Source of the DNA: Strix aluco
Taxonomy: Eukaryota > Chordata > Aves > Strigiformes > Strigidae
Length of the DNA: 64,000 nt
Reading direction: 5' to 3'
NCBI RefSeq assembly: GCF_031877795.1
Contig: NC_133942.1
Span: 3,596,001 to 3,660,000, forward strand
Of this stretch, positions 23,601 to 38,600 are shown piece after piece. Both the position numbers and the translations under genes were made by a program. The notes beneath the pieces are model-generated. The model saw nothing but the letters and a program-made list of their open reading frames with translations. It had not been told where the DNA came from and searched no databases. How positions within the stretch are numbered: position 1 is the first letter of the stretch; every line of letters starts with the position of its first letter.

Positions 23601-26600
23601 GCTGTTCCCGTTCTCCTCCACACTTTCCAAAGAGGCGTCTCCATTGGTGGTCACATCTGCTTTCAGAGGTGCTATCAGCTTGGCTGGAAAGCCCGGCATC
23701 ACATTGACCGGCTGCTCCTTCGGCTCAGCAATATCCTTATGTAATCTGGACTGAGAATCGGCAACATGCACTTTTGCTGCATCCTCCTTCTCCCATGGAG
23801 AGGCTCCCGAGCGGAGATTCAGATCCCTGGCCAGCCTCCGCTTTCTCTGGAGCCGATCAGGGCTCATTCCCTGCAACTTCTCGACCTCCACATTTTCTTT
23901 CCCTCGCTTCTTGCCCTGTTCTATCTCTCGCAGTTTTTCTTCAGCTTTTCTCTTAATTTTGGCAAACCACTTCTGGTGGATTTTGAACTCAGTCATGGTT
24001 CCCACTTCCAGCACGCCAGAGCAGGACACGATGCCTTTGTTATTTCTAGCTGAGGCCTGGTAAATGCCTGCATCTTCTTCTCGGCACCTGGAAACCAAAA
24101 GCTCTGTGTGAGACCTGCCCATCCTCCCCAGGCACTACCACTGGGCACGCAGACATGCACACTCTCCCACTTCTTGCGCCAGAGGGACCAGAAGACGAAG
24201 ACACGGCCCTTGAGGTGCCCACAGTAGGTCTGGAGGCCTGGGGCTGGCCTTCCTCCCCAGGCTCTGCCTGTACTCAGCACTAGCAGGCAAGCAAGTCGGA
24301 CGCTAAATCAGTGCCCAGCTCCCCCCGGGGCTCTAACTTTGATAAGAGAGGGCTGTGATGGAGGGGAAACAGCTAGCACCAGGCTTCCTGACTGTTCTTG
24401 GCCACATTCCTCTGCAGGATCTTCTCCTCTCAGCTCTTCACAGCCTACATGACATTTCTGTTCTTCCACCACCCTACTGCCTTACCAAAGCCCTCCCACC
24501 CTGCCTCAGGCACCAGCACGAGCATGTGCATGCCATCTCTGCTGTGGCCCCTCAGGGATGCCTGGCCCATGGAGATCCCTGCTCCTGCGAGAGGTGAGCC
24601 AGCCTCTGACGGAAACCTGGAGCACACCTGGGGCAGCAGAAAAGCCCAGGCTAGAAGCATGAGGATGACAAGACTATCAGCAAGACCAACATTCTGCACT
24701 TTCAGACAGTGCTGCACCTGTCTGACATCCCAAATCCGGGACTCGAGGTGCAACAGGTCTCTGCTTGCTGGGGACATGGTGTGACTGGCTCTCCAGAAGC
24801 ACAGTGCTCATTTAAAGTTAAAAGAAGCTGGTAGTCAGGGCTGAATAAAGGAGGCCCTTGGCTCCATCAGTCGAGTGCCAAAGCAGTCCTTTCCTTCCCT
24901 GACCTCATGGTCAGAGGCCCTCCTGGGACAGGGCCACAGCCCTTCCCTCTCTTTACTCTTGCTTAGGACGCTCCTATGAACTCATTTCTGTCCTTGCTTG
25001 TCTGATCCCCTGGACCATCATCCTGCAGGCAGCCAGTGCTTTCCCTTCGCTCACCTTTGTCCAGCCCTAATGCTCAGCACTTGCCTAGTGCAGCCATAGC
25101 ACATGCTGCCACCAGAGCACTGGAAGGCTCCAGAGAAGAATTTCTGACCTTCCTCTTGCTTCCAGCATGGCAGCTATCTCTGGATGCAGTAATGGATCTC
25201 ATACTGATGTGATCAGGGAGTCAAAGTGAAGAGCTGAAGGGGAAGGGACAGCCAGCAACATCACAATGGGGAGCAGAAGGGGCCAGCACAGGTGCTGGGG
25301 GTGGAAATCACTGCTGACAGCCAGCTCCTCCAAATACTGAAAACATGCTCAGAGCTCCCATCACCAAATCCAACCACTCTCCAGCTTCTTTACTCACTTG
25401 TACAGCTGCAGGGTGTGGCGATTTCCGTGACGGAATATCTCATACTTGGGTAAGCCACAGTAGCGGTCCATCTCCTCATCATCCTTATACCATGTCACCT
25501 CTGGCTGCGGGTATCCTGGGGAGGAGATGGATGGTACAAAAGGGTGTGAAACACTGCAACCAGTTGCACAGCAAGCCTGCTCCCACGGCGACAAGGCATC
25601 AACAGCAAAATGAAACACTGCCAGAATAGGATACATGTTATTCTGGGCTCACTGCATTCATTAAATCACACAGCAGAAAAAGTATTGTGAGTGGAAAACT
25701 GATGGGCTTATCCAAGTGTTTTATCACTCCTAGGAATAGGGCTATTTTTGAGGAAAAAATCTCAGCGCTTCATTCCTGAACAGAGGGCAGTGGATCACAT
25801 GATCATCTCCTGTAACACTGGCTGGGAGGAGAAGATGAGCATACTGTCACTTTTATGTGAAGAGGCATGTTTTGATGAGATTAAGGCTAAGGTTAGAAAA
25901 CAGGCATTTGCCCCTCCGTGGAGCTCACAGCCTTTTGCTAAGTGTCACAGCCTGTAAGCTGATCCAAAAGTTTCCATTGAACAGAAACAACCTTGATTGC
26001 ATCATAGCCAGCTTGGTGTCCTACAAATGTCACTTGACAACAGATGTCACCTGCCTTTTCAGTAGAATGACATCATGACATGTGTGACTGGCTGCCTGGC
26101 AGGCCGGGCACGCAGCCATGTTCCCTGCCACCAACTGCAGAGGTAGATCAGCATGAGTGCCCCACATGGACCAGTGCTAGCCACAGCCCTCATCTCCCAC
26201 CAACAGCAGCTCCAGCTCAGAGTAAGAGCAGTTTTCAGAGGAAAACTGCTTGAGCCAGTGGCCAGCACTGGCTCCTGTACTTTACATGGGGCTCCTGGCA
26301 CAGACAAGCTGACCCTAAGGGCATGGGATAAAAGTTTCAATGATCACATCATGCCTCTACTTAAGTCCATGCGCTCAACAGTTAAACCCCAAGGTAGATA
26401 TTTGAAGCTTATCTCCTGCAAATGCCCCTGCTGGCTTTCTGTGCTGCTGAAGTGAAGGAGTCCAGCACACTGCTCACCTCCACCAGTTCCCAAGGGTCTC
26501 CCCACCAGCCCCTGGCGCCCCTGAATGCTGCACAGGGTCAGCTCTAACGGCCAACACTGGCATGGGGCCAGCAAAGGTTCTCCAGGAATATCAAAGCGTC

Positions 26601-29600
26601 CAGACTTGACAGCTCTGAAGTAGAGAGAGGGCAGGGACAGGGCACTACCTTCTTATCCTGGATACTTCCCAGCTGCCAACCAACAGGTTTCAGGGCTACC
26701 AGCACCCTTTTCACCTCCAGGGTGAGAAGCCTCCTACTTGCACCAGAGATGCTGGCCGCCTGTAGCAATGCTTGAGACCAGCTTACACCTGCTCCAGTGA
26801 AGGTCCCATAATGGAAGCAAAAGACCAGAAGCAAAGACTCATCAGCAGGAATTCACCCTGGTTCTGGCCAATTCAAAATGCCGTTGACCAGAAAAGCAGC
26901 ATACGTCAGATCTCCTCCTCATACCCCCCACCTGTTCTGTCCCTATCCATTGTTGGGGCTCTCCAGTGTCCTCTGGCCCCTCCAGGGACTTAACCCACTG
27001 GAACCAGACTGGGTTGGGGAAATAGTGTCAGAAGAGTTTCCCTTTCCTGCCCTCCTCCATGAACAACAGCCATCCCCATAGCCCAGACACCCCTGCAGAC
27101 TAGATTTTACTCTATTTTCCTTTCCTCACTGAGGTCTCTCACGCTGCACTGCCCCTGGCATCTACCCTCCCCATCCTCATTGCCTGTGCATCTCTCACAT
27201 CCTTTGCTGCCTCATTCCCCTCCCACTGTTGCCATTGGCAGCTTTGGCTTTCCGTTGATTAGTGCCTCTTTCCTCCCTTTCTGCAGGAAGCCAAGTCATG
27301 ATTTTCTCCTGAAGCCCTTCCTGCAAGGCTCTCCATCAGTCTCTGTCTCACCACGGTCTGCTCTTTGCTGCTGCTCTGGCCCTCCAAACCAGCTTCTAGA
27401 AGTGCAAAGCCCTCAGATACTTGTGGCTGAAGTGAATGAGCCCTGAACTGCTAACTGGAGGAGGCCATGGGAGTACCCCAGTGATGGGATCATCAGTGAT
27501 TGATGCTGCTGCTTATATTTTCCATAAATCTTTGCTACTGACTGTACTTGGCAGCAGGACCCTAGGCTGAATAAGCCTGTGGTGGTTTCTTTCTGCTCCA
27601 GGGATGAGGAATAAAACAGTTTTCATACACAGCTCACACTTTGCCCAGAGCAATCCTACCCTTCCCAAGGGCTGTTCTGCAGGTGAGACCTTCAGGAGGC
27701 CCCCACAGTCCGTAACGCAGCTGGCAGGTAGATTTTCCTAATACCCTGCAAACAGCAATCACGGTACTTCATTCTGGGAACTACAAGCACATCGTTTCTG
27801 AGAAGCCCTGTGATGTCTCCCCCTCCGTGGCCTCTGCAGCTGATTCCCATTCCCAGCTGACATCTGCTGGAAAGAGCTGTAATTTCTATAGCTGCGCAGT
27901 GCCTCGACAAAAGGCTTTTCCTCCTGTTAAGCCTAAACTCCCTTTGACCTGAGCACTTGTGTCCTTGAGGCTATCTGCTCCCTACCAGGGTCTTCCACCC
28001 CACCAGCCCAGCGCAGGCAAGGAGGGACTAGCCCCTGCTGCACACTCTGGCCTGTAGCAAAAGGGAGCTACAGGCAAGTGCTGGCTGGAAACCCAGAGGC
28101 AGAGGGATGCTGACAGGCTTCCCAACTCCCCCGCAGAAACAATGGCCTCAGCTGCCTGTTCAAACACCAGCCATCCCTCCCCAGGGGCTGTAACCAGAGC
28201 CAAGCAGGGGATGGAGAGATGCCTGCACAGGGACAAGGCTTCCTGGCATGCCCTGTGCTCGGCTGGGGAGGGGAGCTGCTGCTGACACTGCAGGCATCCA
28301 TCCTCAGGCCGCCGAGCAATTAAATTCCCCTGGTCTGGGGGCAAGGGGGACAGGCATCACTCCCGGCACATCCCCTGAAACCACAACATCCGCAGCTTGC
28401 CCAGCTGCCACGACAGGCCAGTTTCAAGGGTGCCAGTGGGCCGGGGTGGTCGGATGCCCACCCTTAGCACAAGTGCATTGCGAGACAGAGCAGCCATTCA
28501 CAAATCAGGCACTTGCCCCTCCAAAACCTGTCACTCCCATAGAACCCCCCCTGCAGCTGGTGTCAACAGGGATTTGCCAGCAGCTGGTCCCCTGCATCCA
28601 CCAGCGAGTGCCCTGCAGTTGCAGACAGAGCGGTGCCGGGCGTTCCTGGAGAGGAGAGCAGGCATCCGCTTCACATCTTCCAGCCCAGCAAAACTTTTTT
28701 GGGAAGCGTCTCTTCCAGCAGCACTGCTCTGGCGTGATGGCCAGTTACTGCCAGAGGAGGCCAGTTACAAGCCCAGGAGACTTTCCTGAGCAAGAATTTT
28801 TTTTTTTTTTTTATGAAGATTGCCAGGTTTAGACCAAACATTCTTTTTCCCAAAGCTGTTGAAGTCTGAGAAGTCTTCAAAGCTTTGGTGACATTATCCA
28901 AAACAGTTCTTGCAACAGCTACCCAAAATCACCCAGAGAAACTCTGTTTAAATCAACTTCCTTTTTTTGAATTGTTGGGGCAGGGGTTGAGGGGAGCTAG
29001 TCTTCTGAAACTCTGGAAGGTAGAAAGATTTTTACAATTACACATAATCTCCTCTGTTTTCTGTTTCTGCTCTACACAAGCTACATGGAGGCAGTTTGGG
29101 GAGCAAGAGCCAATGGTAAGATCTCACCCCTTCCGGCATTTAAAGACGACAAGGAGGCTTCCAGTAACACTAACAGGAGGGAGAGATGCTCCCTAAGCAC
29201 AGTAGTTTCCCATGCCACCGGCTGTGAGTGGTGTTCATTCACCATCCCCTTCTTGCCCTGGCTGCCTCAAACCCAGGCACCCTCATCTGGCACCAGCCTG
29301 CTCTCTGCTCCTGTACTCACTACTTCATCCCAAACCCACCCATCCACCCCTCTCGCAGCCCCTGCATTTCTCCAGACATCCTCCATCCAAGCACTTCACT
29401 CTCATCCTTCAAACATTTCCCTAAGAGAGCCACCACAGATACAACAAATTGAACTCCTTTATGCTTATTAAAATTATCTGCTAATCACATGACTCTCTAC
29501 TCACCTTACCCCAACTCTCTTCCCCAAGCCATGGGCAGAGCCCTTTCCCCTCCACAGCCCTACAATAAACACAGACTGTTTCTGGGCACATTGCCTTGGT

Positions 29601-32600
29601 CCCATCCCCTCTGGGGACGTGCTACTCACCACAGTGCAGATGATCAAGCCCCTGCATAGCATGGGAGAGGTACCAGGCTGGACACTACTTCAGCACAAGC
29701 ACTGACCCACGAAGGGAGTGATGGAACTGAGCTCCTGAGCCGATGATTTGGGTAGCCAGGGCAGAGGGGTTAAACCTGCCTAAGGAGGGCTGAAATGGCA
29801 CTGTACAACAGAGGGCAATATGTGGGACTGACATACGATGATCTTGGCTACATCCAGTCATCACCTCTCCCGGGTGGCCTCAGTCCCTAATAAGCAGTCA
29901 GAGAGCCAGACCCCTTCATCCAAGCCCCCACATTTCATCAGCCGACATCTCTCCTTCCCAGCCAATGCTCTACAGAAATGACTGAACAGTTGTAAAAGCC
30001 TCCAATAAGGGCCACTCTCTGAAGAGAAGAACCCAATATCCACTCACTGGGAAGGATCTGTGATGACCCTTGAGATCCTGAAGTCCAGACAAACCCACCA
30101 AGGAAAACACTCGATGCAGAAAGTGGGGTGCGCTCTGCTCTGTAAGAAACTGCACAGTAAATGGAAACGTTCTCGTTTCCTTTTTCACATGTCGTGGAGA
30201 ACAAAGGATGAACTAATTTTGTCTAAAAAAGAAAAGATGTCATAACTGATGCAGGATTTAACCCAAAACAATCAAATCAGACATACTAGGGACACCGGCA
30301 GCAGGCAGAACTAAGTAACAGGAGGAAAGGAGGGTTTGTGCAACCACCTAAGAGCATCAGGAAGTCTGCCTCTGCCTGGCTTGCTTTTCCACTTGCCTGC
30401 ACCACCCAGCACATTTGGGAGACTGGTTCTTCAAACACTTGCATCTTGCTGCCTTTCCAGGACATGCCCAGCAAGTCACTGGTATTCACAGATGTGGGAC
30501 TATCCTGTAACTCTCATTATTGGTCAAGAAGCAGCAAAAAAAATGTTAAGATGTTATTGTAGGTCATGTACATTTGTGGCTTGAGAGTCAAAACAGGAGC
30601 AGCTGACAGTCTGCCCTTTGCCTCCTGCAAGTTTATGAACCAAAGTGTCCCTGGACTCCAGCCATAGCAGTGGGACTGCGCTGGTTCCACTCTGGACACC
30701 GGCCAGGGATGCAACCACCACTTCCTTTCTCCCTGTAATGTCTCCCAGTTCAATGCAAACATCATGGCAGGGGGAGATATCTGAACTATTGATCAGACTT
30801 TGCAGTCAGAGTTCACTTTCCACCTTGTGCCCCTCTCTCAAAGAGATCCTGAGCTCCTACATCAGTCCACAGGACCACATGCAAAAGATGACCATATGGC
30901 ATAGACGGTCCAGGCTGCTTTTAAGGATGTTCCCATGAAAATTCCTGATTTTGTAGGTCTATTAATTTAAGTGCATAAAGACATCCCCCAATCCAGTTTA
31001 CCAGGTACAAAAATATTGTGATAGGCTAGATGCTGAAGATGCTCATTTGATACTTTCCTTCACTTGAGTAGAAAATGAGACCAGTACCAGGTCAAGTTTT
31101 AAACTTGGTGTAACACACCAGGTTGTGCTACACAGCACCAGCAGGTCATCCAAAACTGGAAGGCAACGTCCTGCCTACCAAGAGCAAGGGTGGACTGCAG
31201 GAAGAGCTACAGTCAGTACTTCGATTTTGGTACAAGCAGAGAAGGTTATTCCTTGGCAGCGTGTCTCCTGGAAAATATACAGTGAAGAGTTCCAAGAGCT
31301 TCTCTAGCTTTTCCAGGTGAGATGCTGGAAAGGACATGGACACTGAATTTACAGTGCTTCCTTGGTAGCACTGACTGAAGTACCTCTTCCCCATGTGCCC
31401 CCATGTGGGCACCACACATGCAGAGCTCGTGGTGAACTAGAGCTCAGCTGCACAAATGCACCTCACCCTGACAGAGCCCACATGGAGCTGATGCCATCAT
31501 CTGGGCTTTGGAAGAGATGAAGTTTGTTAGAGGGAACTGTCAACCTCAAAGTGCAATTGGTGAAGACTCAAGCTAGTGAGAGAAGCCAGGACTAGGGACT
31601 TGGAAAGGGGCAAGCACTCCTGAAAGGAGAGCAGTGCTACCGAATGTCCTTGCAGTAAGAGCCATGCTCTGGATCTGCAGCACTTCTACACTTTCAGGCA
31701 AGGGGAGGTGGAAGAGAGAATTTTATCTGCTCAGGATTTCCTAATGTATCTAAACATCACTCATTTTTTGACCTCTGATACTCATCGCTTGCAGAATGGT
31801 GAGTTTCATTCTACTGCACAATATATCAAGCTTTTCCTTTCAGAAAACTTTAATTGGGAAAGACCTTCTAATGAAGGGCTTGGCTTGGAGGCATCTCCCT
31901 AGCAGCCCACTTTTGCCCTAGAAGCACAAGTGGTCTGCTGAAGTTAAGCATCAATAAAATCAATATATCAGTTGTAACCTTGCAAGTTCAGAAAGTCAGA
32001 CCTGCAAAACAAGTGAATCTGTAAGAGAAGAGCCAAGAATTCAAAGCCAGCAGCTCTCAGAAGGGCTCACTCTGCATTTCCTGGTGCACTGCTTATTTAC
32101 ACCATGTTTCTAATGGCAAACTAGATTTTCTAAGTCTTAGGAAAGTCTTGGTCCTTGTGACTAAGAGGCTCACTGGAGATACACTCCTCCTTCCAAAACT
32201 TATGAACTTGTTTAACATCTCTCACTGAGTAACCTGTCAGAATAATTAACATGAGCGACATCAGGAAGGATCACAAAGTTGTAAACAAGTACATACTATG
32301 GAAAAAAGAGGTTTTAGAGTCTCTATATAGTCTCATCAGCAAAGGAGCTGCTTGCCTTTACACCAATGCCTGCCATGCCACATCATCACAATGCCTTAGT
32401 AGCAGCCCTCTTTTTCAGCCTCCCCCTCCTCCTCTTATTGGCCTAACCACTTCCTGCCCAAAGGTAGATTTTAGCTCACTGGGCAGAAACCAGCTTTTAT
32501 TTCAGATGTTGACAGACACACAAGTTTATCACCGATGCAAACACAGCTGCGCTCTAATCATTTACAGCCAGCAAAGAGAGCCATAATGGGCTCCAGTATG

Positions 32601-35600
32601 ATAGCCTTAGTCTTCAAAACTGCACATTCCTGAGTTATGGAGTCTAGGATTAGAGAAGCAGAGATTAGGACAATAAAACGTAGCTGGCCCAAGCAGTAAC
32701 CAGCATATTCCATTTTCTGGTCTTTAATTTGCCTTGTTTGAGATGTTAGGTTATGCCTTTGCCTCTTTACAATCTCAGGTGTTTCCCCCCCTCTTAAATT
32801 AAAGCTGAAATCATCATGCAATTGCTGAATCTCTACTTGGCAGTCTGACAACAGTGGATGTGTTAACGTGTTGCCTTGTTATCACTTGCTCTAGAGTTTA
32901 ACTAGCACAAGTCCAGCAAGTGAGGCAGGACCAGGTTATTAACTGAAGACACTGTTACCTGTCACTATGCACGTGAATTTAGCATCAGAGTCCTCGGACA
33001 CAGAACGGGATTTGATAGTGGTTTCAAATAGTGGCTGGGTTTCCTCCGTCAGCTGAGAAATGATTGCGCAGAAGGTGCTCCTGGAAGATTCAAGAAGCAT
33101 TTCTTAAGAGATCAAAGTACTAGAAAAATCAAAGGGTCCACTTTCTATCTCACCTCAGAAGCCTGTGTTCTTGTTGTAAATGCCCTCCTTCCCTCCCATC
33201 ATCCCTACACTAGATTGCTCACAAGTCCAGTGCAGTGTCAGGGTATCTGACTGGTTTTTTACTCCTAAAATGACTGTCAATCTACAGTGTCATTTAAGAG
33301 ACGTTCCCTTTGTCTTAGCCCTTATGGCTATCAGGTTAATGAATGTCCAGAACCATTTTAGTTCTTGATTATACCAGAACATTTCTTTGATCAGCCAGCA
33401 GGCTCGAAGCAAGATCCTGACAAAGTCAGCTTCACATTCCCAGTACTGCACCATCCGTGTTTCAAGTGTTGTTCTGTTCACTGGGATTTCTTTACCTGTG
33501 AAGACTTCATATGTAATTTCAGGCCAAGTGTGAACCAAACATGTCTCCCAAATACAACAGCCCTCTTTGAAAGTTTTGAATTAAGAAAAGCTGACTGCTG
33601 CAGGGACAGCTCAGTGAAGTAGACCTTGAGCCTGACTTGCAGCTTTCTGCGCTCAGGAATTACGTGTGAAGCTGCCATCCATTCCCTGTTTAACCTCTCA
33701 CTGCTGCAGGCAGGCACTCACACTACATACTCCATAGGCACTGACCTCGAAGTTTAGGCTGGAACACCCAAATAGCCAGAACTAGCCAAATAGTGCAATC
33801 TGTGAAGCTCAACATGGACCTTAGATTCTCCAGTCATTTAAGCACTATTCAATGATAGCAATAAATCACCATATTCATACAGCACTGCCAACCCTGCTGG
33901 AGCATCACCAAGAGAGGCCCCAGAAGATCTGGGCTTTCTTAAATAAAGGAAAATTATTTCATTCCAAGTTGGGTCTTCATTCAGACAGTGCTCTGGGGTT
34001 TGTGGAAGGGAAGAGCTTCTTTTGTTTTTCCCTCTGCAATTAGAACACTACATGTTTACACTAGGAGAGAGACCCCAAGGTCTCAAGTGCAAGGATCTTA
34101 GGAGAAACAGCAAATATTGCAAGAGAACCAGTAGCTGGCAGCTCTACTTATATCATTTTTAGCAGTGAAAAACATTCCTTAAACAAGTGATCAGCTTCTA
34201 GAGACATGCAAGAGGTAGAACAAACCCCCAGACCATTCCTGACACAGCTCCACCACGAGCAGAGGGGCTCATAGCATGTAGTGAGGGCTCCTCAAGGAGG
34301 ACCCCAGCCTCACAAGCAGCCCCCGGCTTGTAGGCAGGATGCTGGTGCTGCTGCTACTCATGCTCTACCTGCTGAGGAAGCAGACTTGTTCAGGAAAAAC
34401 AAAAGAAGAAACCACATTTAGCATGAACCCAGCAAGGTCAGGTGCACTGACAGGCTCTGCAGCAGGGACTGAACTGCACGTACAGCTGAAGGTGCCAGGA
34501 TAGCTACGGCCACAGCAACTGCCTGCTTCATCCACCCAGAAGACTTACCTGGAGGTGCTATGATTTTCACTCTGGCTTCCTACTAGAATGGGTTTGTAAG
34601 AGACGCAGGGAGAAGAACCCCTGAGTAACAAACAACCAGGATGCCATGGGAGTCTCATCCAGCTCCCAGGCACTTTGTGGTGGGTAAGGGTACAGGACAG
34701 GGGCAGCTAGGGCTGTTGCAAACTTGACTCATCTACTGAACGAGGGTTATAAGCACTGTCTGTATTCAAACACACATGTGGGATGGGGTAAAAAACAGAT
34801 GCCACAGCTCAGACTCTTTTCTGTGGAAATCAAGGGTCCCCAGGAGACTGGCCCTGGCAAGCAACTCTCCACACAACTACAGGGCTAGGAAAGGCCTGTG
34901 GGAGCTAACAGCTGTTTCATACCAGAGAAGCCTTTCCATATTCCAACCCCAGGACAAAAAACTCCAATTTCCAAAGAGCAAGGCAGACAATCCCATACCA
35001 AGACAGTTACTGGTGGGGTTTTGAACGCCCCTTCAATACAGATCCCCAGCCCTAGACCAGTAAATGCCTTTTAGATTCACATAAGGAACTTCCCAAGCAT
35101 CAATGAACATTTCATACCCCAGCAGGAGAGCAACCAGATCAGCATCTTTTAAAAAGTGATGTGCACACACAGTGACATTCGGGACCAAGTTTAATCCCAG
35201 TACCATGCCACCCGTACCAGCAGGAAGCACCAGGAATAAGTCTGGTCCATTCAGTGCAAATCCCACAATCAGGTGAAATCCAGCAAAGGCTACTGAATAG
35301 TTTAGGAAAGCGGCATCACCAGAAGCTGGTGGCCCCACAGGCACAGCAGATGAATCAGAGGAGATTTGCCCAATGTACACTTGGCAGGAAGCCCTGGAAG
35401 GTCTATTTAATCTTTCAAAGAAACCATTGTGTTAGTCACAGGGGGCTTTTAGAGACTGCAGCACTGTGGGGCTCTCAGCTGACTCACTCCAGCTGCAACA
35501 GACTTGTCCAATTCAAATTGCTTTCTAAACCAGTAATTCAGAGCATTCAAGAAATCTGATATAAGCAGCAGCCGCTCTTCCTCCAGGCCTTCCTGGAGCT

Positions 35601-38600
35601 GCATCTTTGTTGCAGAAAAAGCCCTGGAGCCTAAGAAGAGGACACCAGTAATTCAGTAGCCTTTTACATTAAAGAGGGATTTCCATACAAAAATCAGTCT
35701 GCAGGAAAAGATTTGAGAAGTGTATTCCTCTTCATCATGATTTTCTTTTCCTGATTTTTTTGGTTAGCACCCCCACAGCCTTGGGGGCATTCTGGAGAGA
35801 CCTTTCCCCTCCATGGTCATTCCTCTACCTGCTTCTGCAGCAAACCAGTAATGTCAAATGATTTCCAGTTGTGTTACTTTGCCAAAGGCAAAGTACAAGT
35901 GCATTTCAGGGCAGGGTCCAAACGGATGAGGATCTTCACAATACAGCACAGGATAGCAGGGGGAGAAGAAAATTTCTTCTTTGAAAAGTCTCGGGGCAGA
36001 CACACCTAATTTTTAATGTCTCTGTATGGAAGTCCCACTTTAATAACAAGAAGTAGCTGAACACCCACCCTATGGCTAAGAGAGAGGAGTATTTCTTGCA
36101 CCTTAACACAGGAATTACAATAAACATTCACTTTGCTGTCTATAGTTCAAGCAAGTATTAGGGATCCAATCATGCAGAATAAGGTTGTTAGATCACTTCA
36201 GGGCTCTCTACTAATTAGTACCAAAAGCATTACTGATTAATCATGTGCAGGCAGATTCAGCAAAGTGTTTGGTCAGAGCAGTTTAATGCAATGTAGTTTT
36301 ACCTTCCTAAACTGGAGGGAGAGAATCTGCTGCTTGATAAGCTAAGCAAAAAACAGCATAAAATCCATTAGACACAGAAGCATGGAAAGGAGCAGAAATA
36401 CCGTTACAGAGATGTATTAATGATGAGTCGTTTTGCACAGGTCAGAGTTCCTATTAAAAGAAGGTACAGCTGCCTTACTCAGGCTGACTGCCAGGCTGAG
36501 CAAGCCACATTGTCAATTGAAATCAAAGGCTGTAAAAATGAAATGGTCGTTAACCGCAAAGAATAAGTGTAAGGACATTTATACAAGTAGGTTTCCAAGA
36601 AGCAGCACCTGAGCCTTCCATGCACCATCCGCAGCGTTGTGCTCAAAGCAGGCAACTCCACCCCGGGAGATGTTCGATTAAACGGCAGGCAGGAGTACAG
36701 ACCGTTGCAAGCCCACTTCTCTGCTGGCAAGCAGGTGGCCTGAGCTGGTCACCCTCTGTGCTTCCAAGGACAGCTCGCTCTTTGGAGAAGCTGAAAACTC
36801 TCTGGTCACTATACACCGCTTTCCAGCTTGCCAACCAACTCACTAAGGTCTGGCAAAAAATTAAAATAAAATAAAAGAAGTAGACTTTACAAGAATCTAC
36901 AAGTTTTGTTTTCTTTGCAGGAACATGTTATAACATTGACCAATTCAGGGAAAAAATAAAATAATCAAACACCCAAGTCCTACACAAGGGACCCCCAGAC
37001 GAGCTACTTACCAGTGGCCATCAGCTCTCCCAAAGGAGTGTCTTCAAGGACTCATGTCCTAGCCAAAAGACCATACTGCCATATTGTGGCAGCAGCCTCT
37101 TGCAGGCTGTAGGAAATAACCTCTCAGCATTGACCCACAGCAGTCAGGAGCAGTTCCTCAGAGCCTGAGCTCACCCACATGGCAATCAAAAGCCTAAAAC
37201 TAAGTAGGTACCAGCTAATCGACAGCACATAAGCTCAGTGATTTAATCACACTAAGATACACGTTAGTTATGCCTACGCAACAACCTCACCATATAGCCC
37301 CAGAAGCAACTGCAGCGTGGACATCCCCTCTGGGATGTAAGAAGTCAGACTCCCACATCGGTACATGCAGAGAGGTCAAACCTTCTCAGCCTTGTGCACT
37401 GAAGACCACCATTGAACAACCAAACTTCAGCACTTTACGATGATGCTACAGAAGACAGCATGAAAAACCCAGAAGGGTGCACCTCTTCAGGTCTCCTGCC
37501 CAAATGACCATATTCAGGCTCTGTGCAAGTCCCAACTGCACAGAAGTCAACAGGACTTCAAGTCTTGCCCTAAAAATTATCACAGAGGGTCTCCGAAAAC
37601 TGCTCCTGCCAACCATATAGCAATTGCATCTGTGAAGACAGAACCTCCACGTGAATAATAAGTAAAAAAGTAGTTCAGTTTGAAGGCCTGACACTTTACA
37701 CAAATAACTGCACATTTTCATTGGGGAAAAAAACAGCACTCTGAAGAGCTCACTGACTCCTCTCCTTCTGATCAGGAGAGCAAAGACAGAAGTTTTAGAC
37801 AGCCACTCAGGAGTAGCTTTAACCAAACAAACACGGGTGGCACTTGCCCTTTTGGCAGCGGCTTCACCCTCTCCACCCCCAGCCACACGATCCTGATCCC
37901 TCCCCGGTGCCAACTGCTGTTCACGCAGCCAGAGGATGAGCAGATCAGGTGTTATTCAGCTGGAAAAATCAAACACTAACCATAACAGGCTGAGGATCAG
38001 CCACCCGATCCATCTTGCATGCACTGTGCTGGCCCACAGGAGAAGTCAGACAGAGGAACTCTGTCTTTCCAGCTGAGCCCCACCACCTGGGACATCCCTT
38101 TGAGCCCTATGTCCAGCCCAGCACTTCAAGGCATGCCTTTGCATTACCTGCCTCACTGACCAGCAAATCACCCAGTCCTCATCATTCCCAGCCACCCTAA
38201 CAGCCTAGAGAGTTCAAATTGCACCTGCAGCTGCTCTCACCCTGCCCTGACCTCCCAGGGGGATCGAGCCTCCTCCTCCCCACAACCCTCCCAAGCACAG
38301 CCACCCCAGGCGATCCTGGGGCAGCAGCACAGATGCGCTGCGTCCCTGTGCTCTGGGTTGCCCCCAGGAAACTCTGTCTAGCTGGAAACATGGGCTTAAA
38401 TAGTCTCAACCACCAGCTTTTCCAACTGTAAATAAACCCCAAAACACTTTGCATACCTCTGCAAGGCAAAAATGTCCTTTTAGCCTCCAGGAATACTAAG
38501 GACCTGGGCATCGCTTGAGGAGCCAGCAGGGAAGATCCTAAAACACTTGCTGGAGAATGTTAGTGTAGGCAGGAGTGTGGTTTTAATCATGCTGTCTTGC